In this document: one piece after another, positions 27,273 to 39,339 of the stretch
Numbering within the stretch: the first letter of the stretch is position 1
Layout: every line of letters begins with the position of its first letter
NCBI GenBank assembly: GCA_900696455.1
Contig: CAADGB010000249.1
Location: forward strand, 1-54,389
Source: an uncultured delta proteobacterium
GTDB taxonomy: Bacteria > Myxococcota_A > Polyangia > Haliangiales > Haliangiaceae
Reading direction: 5' to 3'
Length of the DNA stretch: 54,389 nucleotides
The notes under the pieces: generated by a model
What the model was told of the DNA's origin: nothing
The model's input: only the letters and a program-made list of their open reading frames with translations
Database searches by the model: none
Position numbers and translations under genes: made by a program

Positions 27273-27659
27273 TCACCCCCGCCGGCCCTTGCGCCCGGAG
27301 CCGCTCGGCTCGCCCGGCGAGACCGTCGCCGCCTCGGGCAGGTCCTCGGTCGTGACCGCGCCCTCGCCGCGGGCCGGCGACACCTTGATCTCGTCGGTGG
27401 CCGCCTTGCGGGTGACGGCCGCCTCCTTCTCCTTGGCGTCGAGGCTGCGGGCCTCGTCGTCGGTGCACACGTCGAAGGCCAGCGGCGCGTGCTCGCTCCC
27501 CACGACCTGGCGGACGGTCCGCAGGTACTCGCCCACGGCCTTCTCGACGCGGTACCAGCCGCGCTCCTCGTGGAACTTGATGCCGCGGTAGGTGTACCGC
27601 CGCAGCACGTGCCCCCGGCGCGGGTCGTGGGGCTTCAGGCGAACGAGCAGGGTCTCCAT
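27273..27659 (-). CDS. hypothetical capsid-region protein (128 aa)
   Basis: Start at ATG 27659 behind GGAGG. It opens [14 protein letters not shown], with a short beta region ([13 protein letters not shown] and G-W-Y-R-V) and then a long polar, Pro/Ala/Gly tail ending GRKGRRG. It lies between capsid and connector genes, where decoration or cement proteins often sit. Function not shown. Confidence 0.65.
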   Translation of the reverse strand: METLLVRLKPHDPRRGHVLRRYTYRGIKFHEERGWYRVEKAVGEYLRTVRQVVGSEHAPLAFDVCTDDEARSLDAKEKEAAVTRKAATDEIKVSPARGEGAVTTEDLPEAATVSPGEPSGSGRKGRRG

Positions 27660-27676
27660 CACTCAGCCTCCTCGGA

Positions 27677-28615
<939 letters not shown>

Positions 28616-28644
28616 CGCGTTCTGCTCCTTGTCCCCGCGGGGGC

Positions 28645-29508
28645 TCACACGTCGTGGAAGGAGGTCGCCTTGTCGACGCTCTCCCGGTCGAAGGGTCGGT
28701 TGAGGTCGAGGGGCCAGCCGATGTCCTCGTCGTCGGGCCTGGCGGGCCGCTCGCCGGACGGCGCGCTGTTGGGCAGGCCGAAGCGCTTCTCGATGCGACC
28801 GAGCCGCTGCTGCTGCTCCTTGACCGTCTCGGTCAGGGTGCGGAGCGCGGTGGCGAGGGCCTCGAGCTGGCCCGCGACCTTGTCGTCTCCGGCGCTGTCC
28901 GCGCCGGTGCCGCCCGCGCTGTTGTCCTGGCCGCTCCGGGTCGCTCCGTCGCCGGCCTTGCCCGCGGCGTCGAGCACCGCGGAGACCCGCTCGAGCGTGG
29001 CGCGGACCGAGGCGACCGCGGCGGCGAGCGGCTCGCCCTCCCCGGCGGCCGGCGTTCCGTCCAGCCCGGGCGCGCCCGTCGCCCCACCGTCCTCGGGCTT
29101 CGCGCCGGCCAGGCCGGCGAGCCGATCCGAGACGCTCTTCAGCTCGCCCGCGAGCTCGGCGAGGCGCGGCTTGGCGCCCTCGTCGCCCGCCGTCCCGAGG
29201 AGCTCGACCGCCTCGGTCAGCCCCTCGAGCGCGGCCAGCGCCGAACCGAGGGGGCTCTCGGCGCCGGCGGACTCGGCCGCCTCGCCCGAGCTCTCTTCCT
29301 CTTCGACTTCGGCCGCGAGGTCCTGAACCTCCTCGGTCGCGTCCGCGGCGGTCGCCGCATCGTCGGTCGTGGTTGCGTCCATGTCGTTGCTCCTCTTCAC
29401 GATGAGAAAGCGGTGCTTGTTGGCGGCGCGGTCGACGAGCGAGACCTCCTCGACCACGATGTCGATGAGCCGGTTCACGCCGTGCTCGGCCTTGGCGCGC
29501 ACGCTCAT
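28645..29508 (-). CDS. capsid scaffold-like protein
   Basis: 287 residues from ATG 29508 (ATGA overlap with the protease stop). The start [20 protein letters not shown] is a motif usually found in prohead protease proteins. The rest is an Ala/Glu/Asp/Gly-rich, low-complexity chain, with a coiled coil at about 220-250 ([22 protein letters not shown]). It is expected to act as an internal scaffold removed by the upstream protease before DNA packaging. Confidence 0.75.
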   Translation of the reverse strand: MSVRAKAEHGVNRLIDIVVEEVSLVDRAANKHRFLIVKRSNDMDATTTDDAATAADATEEVQDLAAEVEEEESSGEAAESAGAESPLGSALAALEGLTEAVELLGTAGDEGAKPRLAELAGELKSVSDRLAGLAGAKPEDGGATGAPGLDGTPAAGEGEPLAAAVASVRATLERVSAVLDAAGKAGDGATRSGQDNSAGGTGADSAGDDKVAGQLEALATALRTLTETVKEQQQRLGRIEKRFGLPNSAPSGERPARPDDEDIGWPLDLNRPFDRESVDKATSFHDV

Positions 29509-32500
29509 GCGGCCCTCCGCTGCTCGACGCCGGCGTTCGCGTCGGTCTCGTGCTCGGGCACGCGGCGCGCGGATCCGCCGATGGAGAAGCCGGTGAGCCC
29601 GCCGTCCTTCACCTGCGCCCACAGCTCGTCCGACAGGATCCGCACGGCGAGCAGCCAGGTGCCCTTGCGCACCTTCACGTCGCCGAAGGTGACGTCCGCC
29701 GGGGCCAGGTAGCTCTCCAGCACCTTGACCTCACCGTTCACGCGGAAGCGGTGCATGAGGCCCAGCCCGCCGAACTCCTCCATGAAGCGGTGGGCCGCCT
29801 GCCGGATCTCCTCGGGCGAGTAGATGTCGCCCTGCGCATCCACCGCCTCGGGCTCGAGCACCACGCCGAGCACGTAGCGCTCGTCGTCGGGATCGACGCC
29901 CTTGATGAGCGGGATGGACTTGGCGAACGGCGCGCCGGCCCGCTTGCGTTCCGCCTCCTGCGCCTCCGCGAGCAGCCGCCGCGCCCGGTCCTGCAGCTCG
30001 CGCAGGTCGCGAGCCGTGAGGCTGGGGATCTTCGCCTGCGGGATGCGAGCGATGGCGTTCCGCAGGTGCGGGAGGTCCAGCTCGCCCTTGTCGTCGCGGA
30101 CGGGGAAGTGCCGCAGGCTCCGCGGCACCGTCTTGCCCTCGTCGTCCTTGCGCCCGCCGGGCTCGATGTAGAGGAAGGCGTCGTCGGGCAGGTCGTTGAT
30201 GAACGCCCCCGACCACTCGGCCTTGTCGGTCGCGTCAGGCTCGTCGAGGACCTCCACCCCGTCTGCCTTGGCGACCTTGAAGTTGGCGCAGAAGAGGCGC
30301 GAGGCCTTCTTGGCGCCTCCGGTGCCGGAGGCCTCGTGGACCTTGAGCCGGAAGACGTGGCCGACCGACTTGAACGCGGCCACGTTCTCGGGGCTGTCGT
30401 TCAGGACCGCGATAAAGCGGCCCTTGATCGACCGGAGCGCGTCGGCGAACTCGCCGAGATCGATGACCGCGTCCTTGTCGTACCACTCGCCCGGGTAGGG
30501 CGGGTCGAGGAAGAAGAACGTCTTCGGCCCGTCGAGCTGCGCGATCGTCTTCCGGTAGTCCTGGTGCAGGATCGAGACGTCCTTCAGCCGCTCGGCCGCG
30601 CGCAGGTACTTCTCCGGGTTCGTCGTGCTGCCCAGGTGGTTCTTAGCCGGGTGCGTTCCGTCGGGCCGGCAGTCGCGCGCGTGGGTGCGGACGAAGACGA
30701 GCTTGTAGAAGCGCTCGACCTCGTCCTTCGGCTCCATGTCGCGCGCCTTGGCGAAGCTCTGCTCGGTGCACTTCCACTCGAAGCGCCGCCCGAGCTCCCC
30801 GACGCGCTCGGCGGTCATCGCCTTGATGAACCGGTGCAGGAAGACGACGTCGGCGTCGTTGTCCGCGAGGACCTCCTTAGCGGACGGCTCCTTGGCGTAG
30901 AGCAACGCCGCCGCGCCGGCGAAGGGCTCGGCGTAAATCTCGTGCTCGGGGATGAGCGGCACGATCCGCTTCGCGTAGTGGTGCGAGCCGCCGAACGTGC
31001 CGAAGGCCTGGGCCTTCTCGATCTCGCCGTCCAGGACCGGGCCGCTGCGATCGTCGAGCTCGAGCTGGCCGTCCCACGCCTCGAGGAGCGCCTCCTCGCC
31101 GGCCTCCGTCTTGTCGACGAGGTCGTAGTTGGCGACCAGGAGCTGGGTGAGCAGCGTCGGGCCGCCCACGCCGCGCATCGAGCCGATGCTCCGCGGCGTC
31201 CGGATCCGCTTGATGGTGAAGCCCGCGTCCTTGAGCAGCGCCGGGAGCTTCCCCCGCACGCCGTAGGTCAGGAGGAACTTGCCCTTGAGCGACCGGAGCA
31301 CGCCGACGAAGCGCTCCTCGTCGAAGTCGCCCTCGCCGACGTCCACGTTGTAGCCGGCGTAGGGCGGGGCGAGGTAGAAGACCGTGTCCGCGCCGTCGTA
31401 CTTCCGGACGACCTTCTCGTAGTCGCCCCCGTAGATGCGGACGTTCTGCAGGCGCGGCGCGAACGCCTCGATGCGCTCGGCGGTCCTGGCCTCGATGCCC
31501 TGCGTCGACGGGCTGAAGCTCTTGCCGCGCATCTTCCCGTAGGAGAAGTGGGTCAAGTAGAGGAAGCGGTGCAGCCGCTCGACGTCGTCCTTCGGGCTCG
31601 CGTCGATGAGCCGCTTGAACGTCGCCTGGTCGCCGGTCCACGGCATCCGCCGGAGCTGCTCGATCTGCTTGCGCGTCAGCCGCTTGATGGTCCGGTACGC
31701 CTGGGCGATGTCGGGATCGGCGTCGTTGATCACCTCGGTGTCGGCCGGCTCCTTGGCGAACAGGACTGCGGCGCTGCCCGCGAAGGGCTCGACGTAGGTC
31801 TTGTGGGGAGGCAGGAGCGCCACGAGGCGCGTCGCCAGCTTCTTCTTGCCCGCCGGCGAGCCCCAGATCGTCTTCGAGACCGCGACCTGGAAGCGGCGGA
31901 CCTTGTCCGGGTCGTAGTTGGTCGCGACGAGCGTGACGCCCATGTGAAGGCCCCGGCCGCCCTGCGAGGTGCCGACGCCCGAGGTGTGCCGCCAGCGGCG
32001 GACGTGGAAGCCCTTGAAGAGGTCCGCGTCACCGCGCAGCCCGTAGGTGCAAAGGAACCGGCCGCGGATCTTCCGCAGCACCTTGGCGAAGCGCGCCTCG
32101 TCCCAGTCCTTGTGGCCGGCCCCGACGCGGCAGTCGGCGTCGTAGCCGGCGTAGGGCGGATCGAGGAAGAAGAAGGTGTCGGGCCCGTCGTACTCCTCGA
32201 TGACCTTCTCGTAGTCGGCACAGCGGACGCGCACGGCCTCGAGGCGCGGCGCCCAGCGCTCGAGCTTGTCGACGAAGCGCGCCTCGACGCCGACGTTTCG
32301 GTCAGGCATCGTCCCGCGCCGGAGCTTGTTGAACGAGAAGCGGATGAGGTAGGCGAAGCGGTAGAAGCGGTCGACCTCGTCGTCCGGGGGCTCCGACTCG
32401 TAGAGCTTGCGGAAGTGGGCCTTGTCCCCGACCCACTTCTTGCGGCGCAGCCGATCGAGCTGCTCGGCCGTCAGGTTCTTGGCGAACCGGAAGGCGAACG

Positions 32501-32744
32501 CGATCTCGGGATCCAGGTCTCCGACCACCTCGACCTCGGAGGGCTCCTTGGCGAACAGCACCTGCGCCCCGCCCGCGAACGGCTCGACGTAGACGCGGTG
32601 CTCGGGGATCTCGGCGACGATGCGCTGGGCGAGGTGCGTCTTGCCCGCGGGCGAGCCCCAGATCCGCTTCGCCGTCCGCTCCGGGACGAGGCTGTCCAGG
32701 ACCGCCCGCGCCCGGGCGAGCGCCATGGTGACGCGATCAGCCAC
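29505..32744 (-). CDS. triple Dam-like methyltransferase fused to XkdF-type prohead protease
   Basis: A 1079-residue multidomain protein starting at GTG 32744 (GGAGG six bases upstream). Three successive DNA adenine methyltransferase modules lie at about 28-285, 292-545 and 583-825. Each has an F-A-G motif ([39 protein letters not shown]). Motif IV is DPPY at 195-198 and 747-750, but APPY at 459-462 in the middle module, so that one should be inactive. After a linker domain at about 840-930, residues 940-1064 resemble the XkdF serine protease (H998 in L-M-H-R-F, S1054 in G-F-S-I-G-G). It lies just before scaffold and capsid genes. Whether the protein self-cleaves is unknown. Confidence 0.85.
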   Translation of the reverse strand: MADRVTMALARARAVLDSLVPERTAKRIWGSPAGKTHLAQRIVAEIPEHRVYVEPFAGGAQVLFAKEPSEVEVVGDLDPEIAFAFRFAKNLTAEQLDRLRRKKWVGDKAHFRKLYESEPPDDEVDRFYRFAYLIRFSFNKLRRGTMPDRNVGVEARFVDKLERWAPRLEAVRVRCADYEKVIEEYDGPDTFFFLDPPYAGYDADCRVGAGHKDWDEARFAKVLRKIRGRFLCTYGLRGDADLFKGFHVRRWRHTSGVGTSQGGRGLHMGVTLVATNYDPDKVRRFQVAVSKTIWGSPAGKKKLATRLVALLPPHKTYVEPFAGSAAVLFAKEPADTEVINDADPDIAQAYRTIKRLTRKQIEQLRRMPWTGDQATFKRLIDASPKDDVERLHRFLYLTHFSYGKMRGKSFSPSTQGIEARTAERIEAFAPRLQNVRIYGGDYEKVVRKYDGADTVFYLAPPYAGYNVDVGEGDFDEERFVGVLRSLKGKFLLTYGVRGKLPALLKDAGFTIKRIRTPRSIGSMRGVGGPTLLTQLLVANYDLVDKTEAGEEALLEAWDGQLELDDRSGPVLDGEIEKAQAFGTFGGSHHYAKRIVPLIPEHEIYAEPFAGAAALLYAKEPSAKEVLADNDADVVFLHRFIKAMTAERVGELGRRFEWKCTEQSFAKARDMEPKDEVERFYKLVFVRTHARDCRPDGTHPAKNHLGSTTNPEKYLRAAERLKDVSILHQDYRKTIAQLDGPKTFFFLDPPYPGEWYDKDAVIDLGEFADALRSIKGRFIAVLNDSPENVAAFKSVGHVFRLKVHEASGTGGAKKASRLFCANFKVAKADGVEVLDEPDATDKAEWSGAFINDLPDDAFLYIEPGGRKDDEGKTVPRSLRHFPVRDDKGELDLPHLRNAIARIPQAKIPSLTARDLRELQDRARRLLAEAQEAERKRAGAPFAKSIPLIKGVDPDDERYVLGVVLEPEAVDAQGDIYSPEEIRQAAHRFMEEFGGLGLMHRFRVNGEVKVLESYLAPADVTFGDVKVRKGTWLLAVRILSDELWAQVKDGGLTGFSIGGSARRVPEHETDANAGVEQRRAA

Positions 32745-33048
32745 CGGCGACCTCCGCAGGGTCCGCGCCCCACTCGGCAGCGTCGCGTGCCTCCGCGGTG
32801 TTCAGATCCCGCGGCCAGACGACAGGCGAGGCCTTGGCGACGCCGCCTGGGTGCCCGCCGCCCCCGCGCGCGAGCTCCGAGATCAGCTCCGTGAGCTTGC
32901 CGACCTCCCCGCGCAGCTCGTCGACAGCCTTGGGGTCGCGCTCCGTCTTGATGCGACGGTGCAGCTCGGCCACTCGGGCGCGGATCGCCTTCAGCCGCCC
33001 GGCGGCGGTCTCGGCTCGGCTGTCGGTCGTCGCGGAGTCCTGGGCCAC
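32737..33048 (-). CDS. hypothetical helical protein (103 aa)
   Basis: Starts at GTG 33048, with GGAGG seven bases upstream inside element D. The first 65 residues are a charged coiled coil (LKAIRARVAELHRRIKTERD and on), followed by a Gly-rich hinge and an acidic tail. It is the first gene after element D and is overlapped by the methyltransferase-protease gene. It may be a small assembly or scaffold helper. Confidence 0.6.
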   Translation of the reverse strand: MAQDSATTDSRAETAAGRLKAIRARVAELHRRIKTERDPKAVDELRGEVGKLTELISELARGGGGHPGGVAKASPVVWPRDLNTAEARDAAEWGADPAEVAGG

Positions 33049-33065
33049 GGCTTCACCTCCGAAGA

Positions 33066-33096
33066 GGCAAAGCCGCACCCCCGCAGAACGGGGACG
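33066..33096 (-). promoter_or_regulatory. late bipartite element D (CGTCCCC-N17-CTTTGCC)
   Basis: One mismatch in the first box, second box exact, spacer 17. The spacer plus box form a CCCCG-TTCTG-CGGGG hairpin. It reads into the 103-residue protein, the methyltransferase-protease, scaffold and capsid genes. Confidence 0.6.
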
Positions 33097-33118
33097 GCCC
33101 CAGGATGTCCGTGGCCCG

Positions 33119-33457
33119 CTACCAGCCCCGCGGCGCGAGATAGAAGCCGCGGACCGCCTCGTCGGTCGCGAGCCCGGGACCACCCACGGCAGCCCGCACC
33201 CGATCGGCGTAGAGCTTCGCGGTGAGAGGCCGAAGGGTGAACCGGCGGCCCCGGTCGTCCTCGAACTCGAACCGATCGAGCTCATCGACCAGGACGCGCT
33301 GCAGGGGGAAGGCGCGCCGGTGGTCGCCGTCGTCCCAGGCGACGGTCTCGCCCTTCCCACCTTCGTCCGCGACGCGCTCGGATCGGATCGCCAGGAGCAC
33401 GTGGGCTTCGGCGGGCCCCTCCGCGAGACACACCTCGTGGCGCATCCAGTCGAACAT
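33119..33457 (-). CDS. small protein after the MuF toxin-like gene; candidate immunity protein
   Basis: 112 residues from ATG 33457, which overlaps the stop of the MuF gene (TGATG). It starts M-F-D-W-M-R-H-E-V and is beta-rich and acidic, with V-A-W-D-D-G-D-H-R-R-A-F-P-L and R-F-T-L-R-P-L-T segments. No domain is recognised. A short acidic gene translationally coupled to a protein with a C-terminal toxin-like domain is the usual arrangement for an immunity protein. That role is inferred from position only. Confidence 0.5.
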   Translation of the reverse strand: MFDWMRHEVCLAEGPAEAHVLLAIRSERVADEGGKGETVAWDDGDHRRAFPLQRVLVDELDRFEFEDDRGRRFTLRPLTAKLYADRVRAAVGGPGLATDEAVRGFYLAPRGW

Positions 33458-35850
33458 CAGAAGACCTCCCGGCTCATCACGAACTCCTCGATGGGGCGAC
33501 CGTTGACCTTCGTGATGCCCGCATCGCGGAGCTGCCGTAGGACACGCCCGCGCGCCGCGGCGTCGGGGATGACGACGCCCCGCAGCGCCTCGACCGGGAT
33601 GCCGTGCTGGAAGATCATCTCGTTGCTCGTGGAGAGCCGGCGGAACGTCTCCCGCATCTCCGGGACCAGCCTCCGGTCGGAGAACTGGTTCGGACCCGCG
33701 CGCCCGAAGTTGTCGCGGTTGAAGAAGTACCAGTCGGAGCGGCCGAGCTGGTCGGGATCGATCAGCACGCGCACGCCGCGGGAACCGACGCCGAGATGCC
33801 TCTGTCCCCTGACGACCACCCGGGTGAACACGCCGTCCGCCCCGCCCGTGCCGAAGTCGGTGCCGGTGCTCATGCCGTTGACGAACAGGCCTCGCCCGTA
33901 CCGCTGCGTGGACGCCAAGAGACCCGAGCCGTCCGGGTCGCCGAGGATGTGAACGAGGGCCGCGGGATCGGAGAGGTCGTGAAAGAGGCCTGCCACGCCG
34001 TCCTTGCGCAGTCGCGTCGCCTGCGCCTTGGAGTGGAGGGCCACGTGCCCTCGCGCGGTCTGTACCAGCTTCGTGTCGTCGAGCACCTTCGACATCTCCG
34101 GGAACCGCTTCGTGGCATCGCGGAAGATCGGATCGATGCTCTCCGGCGTCAGCTCCTTCAGCCGCCGGAGCTTCTCCCAACCGGAACGGTCGTACTGGGT
34201 GATGAGCCTCGCCTTGCGAAGAACGTCAACCGCTTCCGCCGAGGGGAAGCTCGTGGCCTCGGCGATGCCCAAGCGCCGCGCGGCCGCACCATAGGCCTTG
34301 AAGGCCTCGCTCGCGTTCGCCGTCGGGATGTCCATCTCGACGAAGTTGGCGAGCGCGCCCCGCTCGGTGACCATCCGCACCCGGACGTTGCCGAAGGAGG
34401 AGCTCACCGCACGGAAGCGAAGGCTGCCCTCCTCGCGCCCCTTCACGATGCGTCCCGTCTTGGGATCCCGGTCGCCCTTGAGGTGGCGGAACGTGTCGTC
34501 GCGGTTGACCCGCTCGCCGCCAAGGATCGCGTCGCGGACCCGCTCGGCGTGCGGCTCGGTGACCTTGAACCGAACCTTGGTGACGTCCTTGCCGTCGATG
34601 CGCTCGGCCCGGAACTGGACATCGAAGTTCTCGACGAACCCGCTGTCGAGCGGCAGCGCCTGGCCCGAAGATGAGGCGAGCGTCTTCGAGCCGGCGAGGA
34701 GCTCCAGCGGCCCGTCCGACCTCCGCTCCGGCTCGGGCACGGCTTCCGCGACGCGAGGCGTGACCACCTGGGCGGACACGTCGGCGACCGTCGTGCTCCG
34801 GCAGAGGCCGTGATACGGCGGGAACGAGACGCCGATCTCCTGCAGCCTCGCGGTCGACAGGCCGGCCGAGTAGCTGCCGCGCTCGTCCCGTGTCCCGATC
34901 CCGGGCCGATCCACGATCGCCACCCGGCGCGTGCTTCCGCCCCGGTCGACGAACATGATCCGCCGCCCCTGTGCGTCCACGCCGTCGCGAACCCAGGGCG
35001 TGAGCTCCTTGGCCGCATCCGGGTTGGCCTCGACCCGCTCGAAGGTGCCGAGGCCGTTCTCCACGGAGAACGTCTTGCCGTCGAGGAAGCGGCAGATCTC
35101 GGTCGTCCGCTCGTCGAGGACGGCCTCGATGATGTAGCGGTCGATGCCCGCCTCGGCGTAGGCCGAGAGCTGCGCGAAGGAGCGGCCGTTGGCGACGAAC
35201 GCGCCGGCCACCGTCTCCCAATAGAAGCTCCCGCGCCCGGCGATGACGTCACGCGCGGCGGCCTCGAGGTCGCGGGCGATGTCCTCCCGGCCGAGCCCCG
35301 CTTCGAGGCCCTGGGCGACGATCTGCCGCGCCCGCTCTCCGAAGGCCTCGTGGCGCCGGCCGTACTCGTCACGCACGTAGTTGGCCTGGCTCGTCGTCAG
35401 GTGCCGGACGATGCGCCGGTCGAGGGCGTTGAAGTCGGCCGCGATCGCGAGCCCCTGGCCGCGCCGTGCTCCGTCGCGGGTGGCCTGGACGACCTCCTTC
35501 GCCGCGTCCCCGAACACGGCGCCCACCGCCCGCGGCACGCCCGCCGTGCTCCGGCCGGCGGCCTGGAGCGCCCGACCGACGAGCGTGCTCCGCTGCGCCG
35601 CCGTGGTGCTGCCCCAGTCGACGTCCAGCACCGCGACCGCTGCCCGCACGGCCGCATCGTCCGAGTCGGCGGCCTTCTTCGACAGGAGGCCGGCGAGCTG
35701 AGCCACCGCGCGGTCGAAGCCCTTGGGGCTACCCAGGTCGAAGGCCTTTTGTAGCCGCACGCGAAGGTAACGCTCGAGGATCTCGTCCGCCGCCTCGCGC
35801 GCCGCGTGGAGCAGGCGCAGCTCGTCAGCGGTACTGCACGCGCCGCACAC
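33457..35850 (-). CDS. MuF/SPP1 gp7-like head protein with C-terminal ADP-ribosyltransferase-like domain
   Basis: 797 residues from a GTG at 35850. Residues 140-355 are the phage minor head (MuF) domain: A-Y-A-E-A-G-I-D-R-Y, then L-D-E-R-T-T-E-I-C-R-F-L-D-G at 246-258 and P-P-Y-H-G-L-C-R-S at 344-352. Residues 400-797 are far longer than a plain MuF protein. The end resembles an ADP-ribosyltransferase fold: G-H-V-A-L-H-S-K near 601-608, S-T-G-T-D-F-G-T-G-G-A-D-G-V-F-T-R at 661-677, and N-E-M-I-F-Q-H-G-I-P with E744 as candidate catalytic glutamate. MuF-toxin fusions are known in temperate phages. The enzyme assignment here is by motif only. Confidence 0.75.
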   Translation of the reverse strand: MCGACSTADELRLLHAAREAADEILERYLRVRLQKAFDLGSPKGFDRAVAQLAGLLSKKAADSDDAAVRAAVAVLDVDWGSTTAAQRSTLVGRALQAAGRSTAGVPRAVGAVFGDAAKEVVQATRDGARRGQGLAIAADFNALDRRIVRHLTTSQANYVRDEYGRRHEAFGERARQIVAQGLEAGLGREDIARDLEAAARDVIAGRGSFYWETVAGAFVANGRSFAQLSAYAEAGIDRYIIEAVLDERTTEICRFLDGKTFSVENGLGTFERVEANPDAAKELTPWVRDGVDAQGRRIMFVDRGGSTRRVAIVDRPGIGTRDERGSYSAGLSTARLQEIGVSFPPYHGLCRSTTVADVSAQVVTPRVAEAVPEPERRSDGPLELLAGSKTLASSSGQALPLDSGFVENFDVQFRAERIDGKDVTKVRFKVTEPHAERVRDAILGGERVNRDDTFRHLKGDRDPKTGRIVKGREEGSLRFRAVSSSFGNVRVRMVTERGALANFVEMDIPTANASEAFKAYGAAARRLGIAEATSFPSAEAVDVLRKARLITQYDRSGWEKLRRLKELTPESIDPIFRDATKRFPEMSKVLDDTKLVQTARGHVALHSKAQATRLRKDGVAGLFHDLSDPAALVHILGDPDGSGLLASTQRYGRGLFVNGMSTGTDFGTGGADGVFTRVVVRGQRHLGVGSRGVRVLIDPDQLGRSDWYFFNRDNFGRAGPNQFSDRRLVPEMRETFRRLSTSNEMIFQHGIPVEALRGVVIPDAAARGRVLRQLRDAGITKVNGRPIEEFVMSREVF

Positions 35851-36124
35851 GCTCGTCCTCCTCGAGCTCGGCCTGGCCGTCGCGGAGCGCGATCAGCACG
35901 GCGCAGTAGACGCAGCGGAGCGGCTGGGAGAAGGTCACCCGCTCTCCGTCGGGGCTCTCGGTGATGACCATGCCCGCGTGGCCGTTCAGGGCCACGGTCA
36001 CGAAGCCGCACCGCGGACAGCAGACGTGATAGCCGACGAGAGGCCCGTTCCGGTTCTGCGACACCCGCCGCATCTCGCCGCGCTCGAGCCTGCACGGCCG
36101 CTTGCTCGTCGGCCGCACCCTCAC
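35825..36124 (-). CDS. zinc-ribbon protein (99 aa)
   Basis: GTG 36124 overlaps the previous stop. Two C-x-x-C knuckles (H-V-C-C-P-R-C and L-R-C-V-Y-C) about 35 residues apart give a likely zinc ribbon. It lies between the portal and MuF genes with a second small ribbon protein and overlaps the MuF start by 26 bases. Possibly a nucleic-acid or protein-binding assembly factor; function not shown. Confidence 0.7.
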   Translation of the reverse strand: MRVRPTSKRPCRLERGEMRRVSQNRNGPLVGYHVCCPRCGFVTVALNGHAGMVITESPDGERVTFSQPLRCVYCAVLIALRDGQAELEEDERVRRVQYR

Positions 36125-36377
36125 GGCGAACCTCCAAGAACGACGGGACGACGCCGGCGAGCGCGGACCTCGATCCCGGCGTCGGTCGGGCTGCGCAGCA
36201 CGTCATGCGAGCCCGCGCACCGATCGCACACGGCGAACACGAGCACGCCGTCGCGCCAGATCGTGAGCGTCTTGTCGAGCCCGGAGCGGCGCCGGCACAT
36301 CCGGCACTCGATGACGCCGCGCTCGGCGTCGAGCTGCGCCTGCCTCGCCCAGGCCCGCTGGAGTGCGCCGGCGTCCG

Positions 36378-36381
<4 letters not shown>
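36121..36381 (-). CDS. zinc-ribbon protein (86 aa)
   Basis: GTG 36381 overlaps the portal stop (GTGA). C-R-M-C at about 26-29 and C-D-R-C near 51-54 form a treble-clef or ribbon pair; the C-terminus is Arg-rich. Together with the next gene it makes a two-gene zinc-protein pair inside the head module. Function unknown. Confidence 0.7.
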
Positions 36382-38185
<1,804 letters not shown>

Positions 38186-38189
<4 letters not shown>

Positions 38190-38395
38190 GTCGAGGCCTC
38201 CACGTAGGCGACCATCCCCTTCGGGCCGAAGGACAGCGACCGCACGCGGAAGCCCTCGGCGGCGAGCTTCGCGCGGGCGGCCTCACGCAGCTCGTCGGTG
38301 CTCGCGGCCTCGACGACCATCTGCCGTGCGGCTTCGGGCGGGCCCCCGGGCGCGCGCTCAGGCGCGAGGACGAAGACCTTCACGATGCGCTGCAT
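38186..38395 (-). CDS. small hypothetical protein before portal (69 aa)
   Basis: ATG 38395 with GAGGAG upstream. 69 residues: M-Q-R-I-V-K-V-F-V-L-A-P-E-R, an alpha/beta fold with a central helix (DELREAARAKLAAEGF) and a final strand. It overlaps the portal start by four bases. No family is recognised. The 106 bases upstream of its start up to element E contain no convincing gene. Confidence 0.6.
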
Positions 38396-38500
38396 GGGGC
38401 TCCTCGGCTGAGACGGAGGTTCGGCGTGCGGCCCTCGCCGGAGGAGGCACTCGACCATTTCGGCACCGAACGGCAGGACCGCACGCCTCACCTCCGAAAG

Positions 38501-38531
38501 GGCAAAGGGCCGCGGACGCGCGGCGGGGACA
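38501..38531 (-). promoter_or_regulatory. late bipartite element E (TGTCCCC-N17-CTTTGCC)
   Basis: Exact boxes, spacer 17 with a perfect GCCGCG-CGTC-CGCGGC hairpin. It begins four bases after the stop of holin 2 and reads toward the small protein and portal genes. A GGAGG directly downstream is no longer followed by a convincing gene start, suggesting that a gene was lost or shortened here. Confidence 0.65.
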
Positions 38532-38535
38532 GGGA

Positions 38536-39009
38536 TCAGCTCGCGGGCGGAACCGACGCCGGGCTGCCGTTCCCGTTGCCGCCGTTCGTGCCGTTTCCGT
38601 TCGCGCCCGCGTGCCGAAGGTCGTGCACCGCCGCCTCCAGCTTGGAGGCGATGAGGCAGTCGAGCGTGCCGTTCGGCAGACCGAGCACGCGCCCCGCCGC
38701 GACGATGCCTCTCGGCCCGAGGTAGCTCTTCACGTTGGCGATCGCCGTTCGCCTGATGCGTTCCCGCTCGGCGGCGCTGATCTTCCCGTCGGCCGCGGCC
38801 GCCTTGATCTCGGCGACCACCGTCTGCTCGAGCTCCTTCGCGGCGGTGAGGATGGCGTCATCGAGCCGAAGCAGCACGCCGCGCAGGTACTCGTTCTCGA
38901 TGCGCACGCGGATCAGCGCTGCCAGGCGCGTCGCCAGCCAGGTAAGCCCAGCGAGGAGGACGGGGGAGAGGATCTGAAGGGCAGCCAGGCCGAGTTCGGT
39001 GAAGTCCAT
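38536..39009 (-). CDS. LLH-type holin, copy 2
   Basis: 157 residues from ATG 39009 (GGAGG eight bases upstream). One N-terminal hydrophobic helix (L-A-A-L-Q-I-L-S-P-V-L-L-A-G-L-T-W-L-A), then a charged helical domain with L-L-R-L-D-D-A-I-L-T-A and D-G-K-I-S, ending in a Gly/Asn-rich tail. It shares LLRLDDAI-T-A, E-Q-T, D-G-K and V-K-x-x-L-G with the protein at 40404-40880, so the two are paralogues. This is the LLH holin pattern. Confidence 0.75.
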   Translation of the reverse strand: MDFTELGLAALQILSPVLLAGLTWLATRLAALIRVRIENEYLRGVLLRLDDAILTAAKELEQTVVAEIKAAAADGKISAAERERIRRTAIANVKSYLGPRGIVAAGRVLGLPNGTLDCLIASKLEAAVHDLRHAGANGNGTNGGNGNGSPASVPPAS

Positions 39010-39044
39010 CGCGCGCACCTCCGGCGAAGCGGGTGTTCGCGGAG

Positions 39045-39075
39045 GGCAAAGGCGAAGAGGCGTGGCGTGGGGACA
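39045..39075 (-). promoter_or_regulatory. late bipartite element F (TGTCCCC-N17-CTTTGCC)
   Basis: Exact boxes and a 17-base spacer without an obvious hairpin. It lies between the 68-residue gene and holin 2 and reads into holin 2. The lack of a hairpin here argues that the boxes and spacing, not an RNA stem, are what is conserved. Confidence 0.65.
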
Positions 39076-39108
39076 GGCGGCCGAACCCCGGGGTCGGCGG
39101 CGAGCGGC

Positions 39109-39315
39109 TCAGTCCCCGAGTGCGGCCGTGCGACGCGCGTCCCCGGCGCGCCCTCGGAGCCGGGCAGCGCTGCGGATGCGCACGGAACGGCCGGTGCTCA
39201 GGTTGACCGCGTCCCAGCCCCCGTAGGGCGACTCCCGGTCGATCCGGACCGTCACGAGGTTGCCGCTGACCTTGGCGACGTACGTGCCGCCGATCTGGAC
39301 GTCTGCCTTCTTCAT
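39109..39315 (-). CDS. small conserved-looking phage protein (68 aa)
   Basis: [18 protein letters not shown] then V-R-I-D and [12 protein letters not shown]: a small beta-barrel protein type (SH3-like) seen as short hypothetical proteins in many phages. ATG behind GGAG. Function unknown. Confidence 0.7.
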   Translation of the reverse strand: MKKADVQIGGTYVAKVSGNLVTVRIDRESPYGGWDAVNLSTGRSVRIRSAARLRGRAGDARRTAALGD

Positions 39316-39339
39316 CGTTCGATCTCCTTCGTTGGCGAG

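Noticed and set aside
28634-28643. CCCCGCGGGG palindrome as a terminator before the capsid gene
   Set aside because: No T-run follows on either strand and the gene downstream must be strongly expressed; a 5-prime hairpin is more likely.
29550-32894. A plus-strand open frame opposite the methyltransferase-protease gene
   Set aside because: The minus strand has clear FAG and DPPY motifs and a protease; the plus frame has only repetitive R/E/V/L composition.
38395-38491. Short frame starting with GTG right after element E
   Set aside because: About 34 codons with no conserved-looking content; better explained as a remnant leader.
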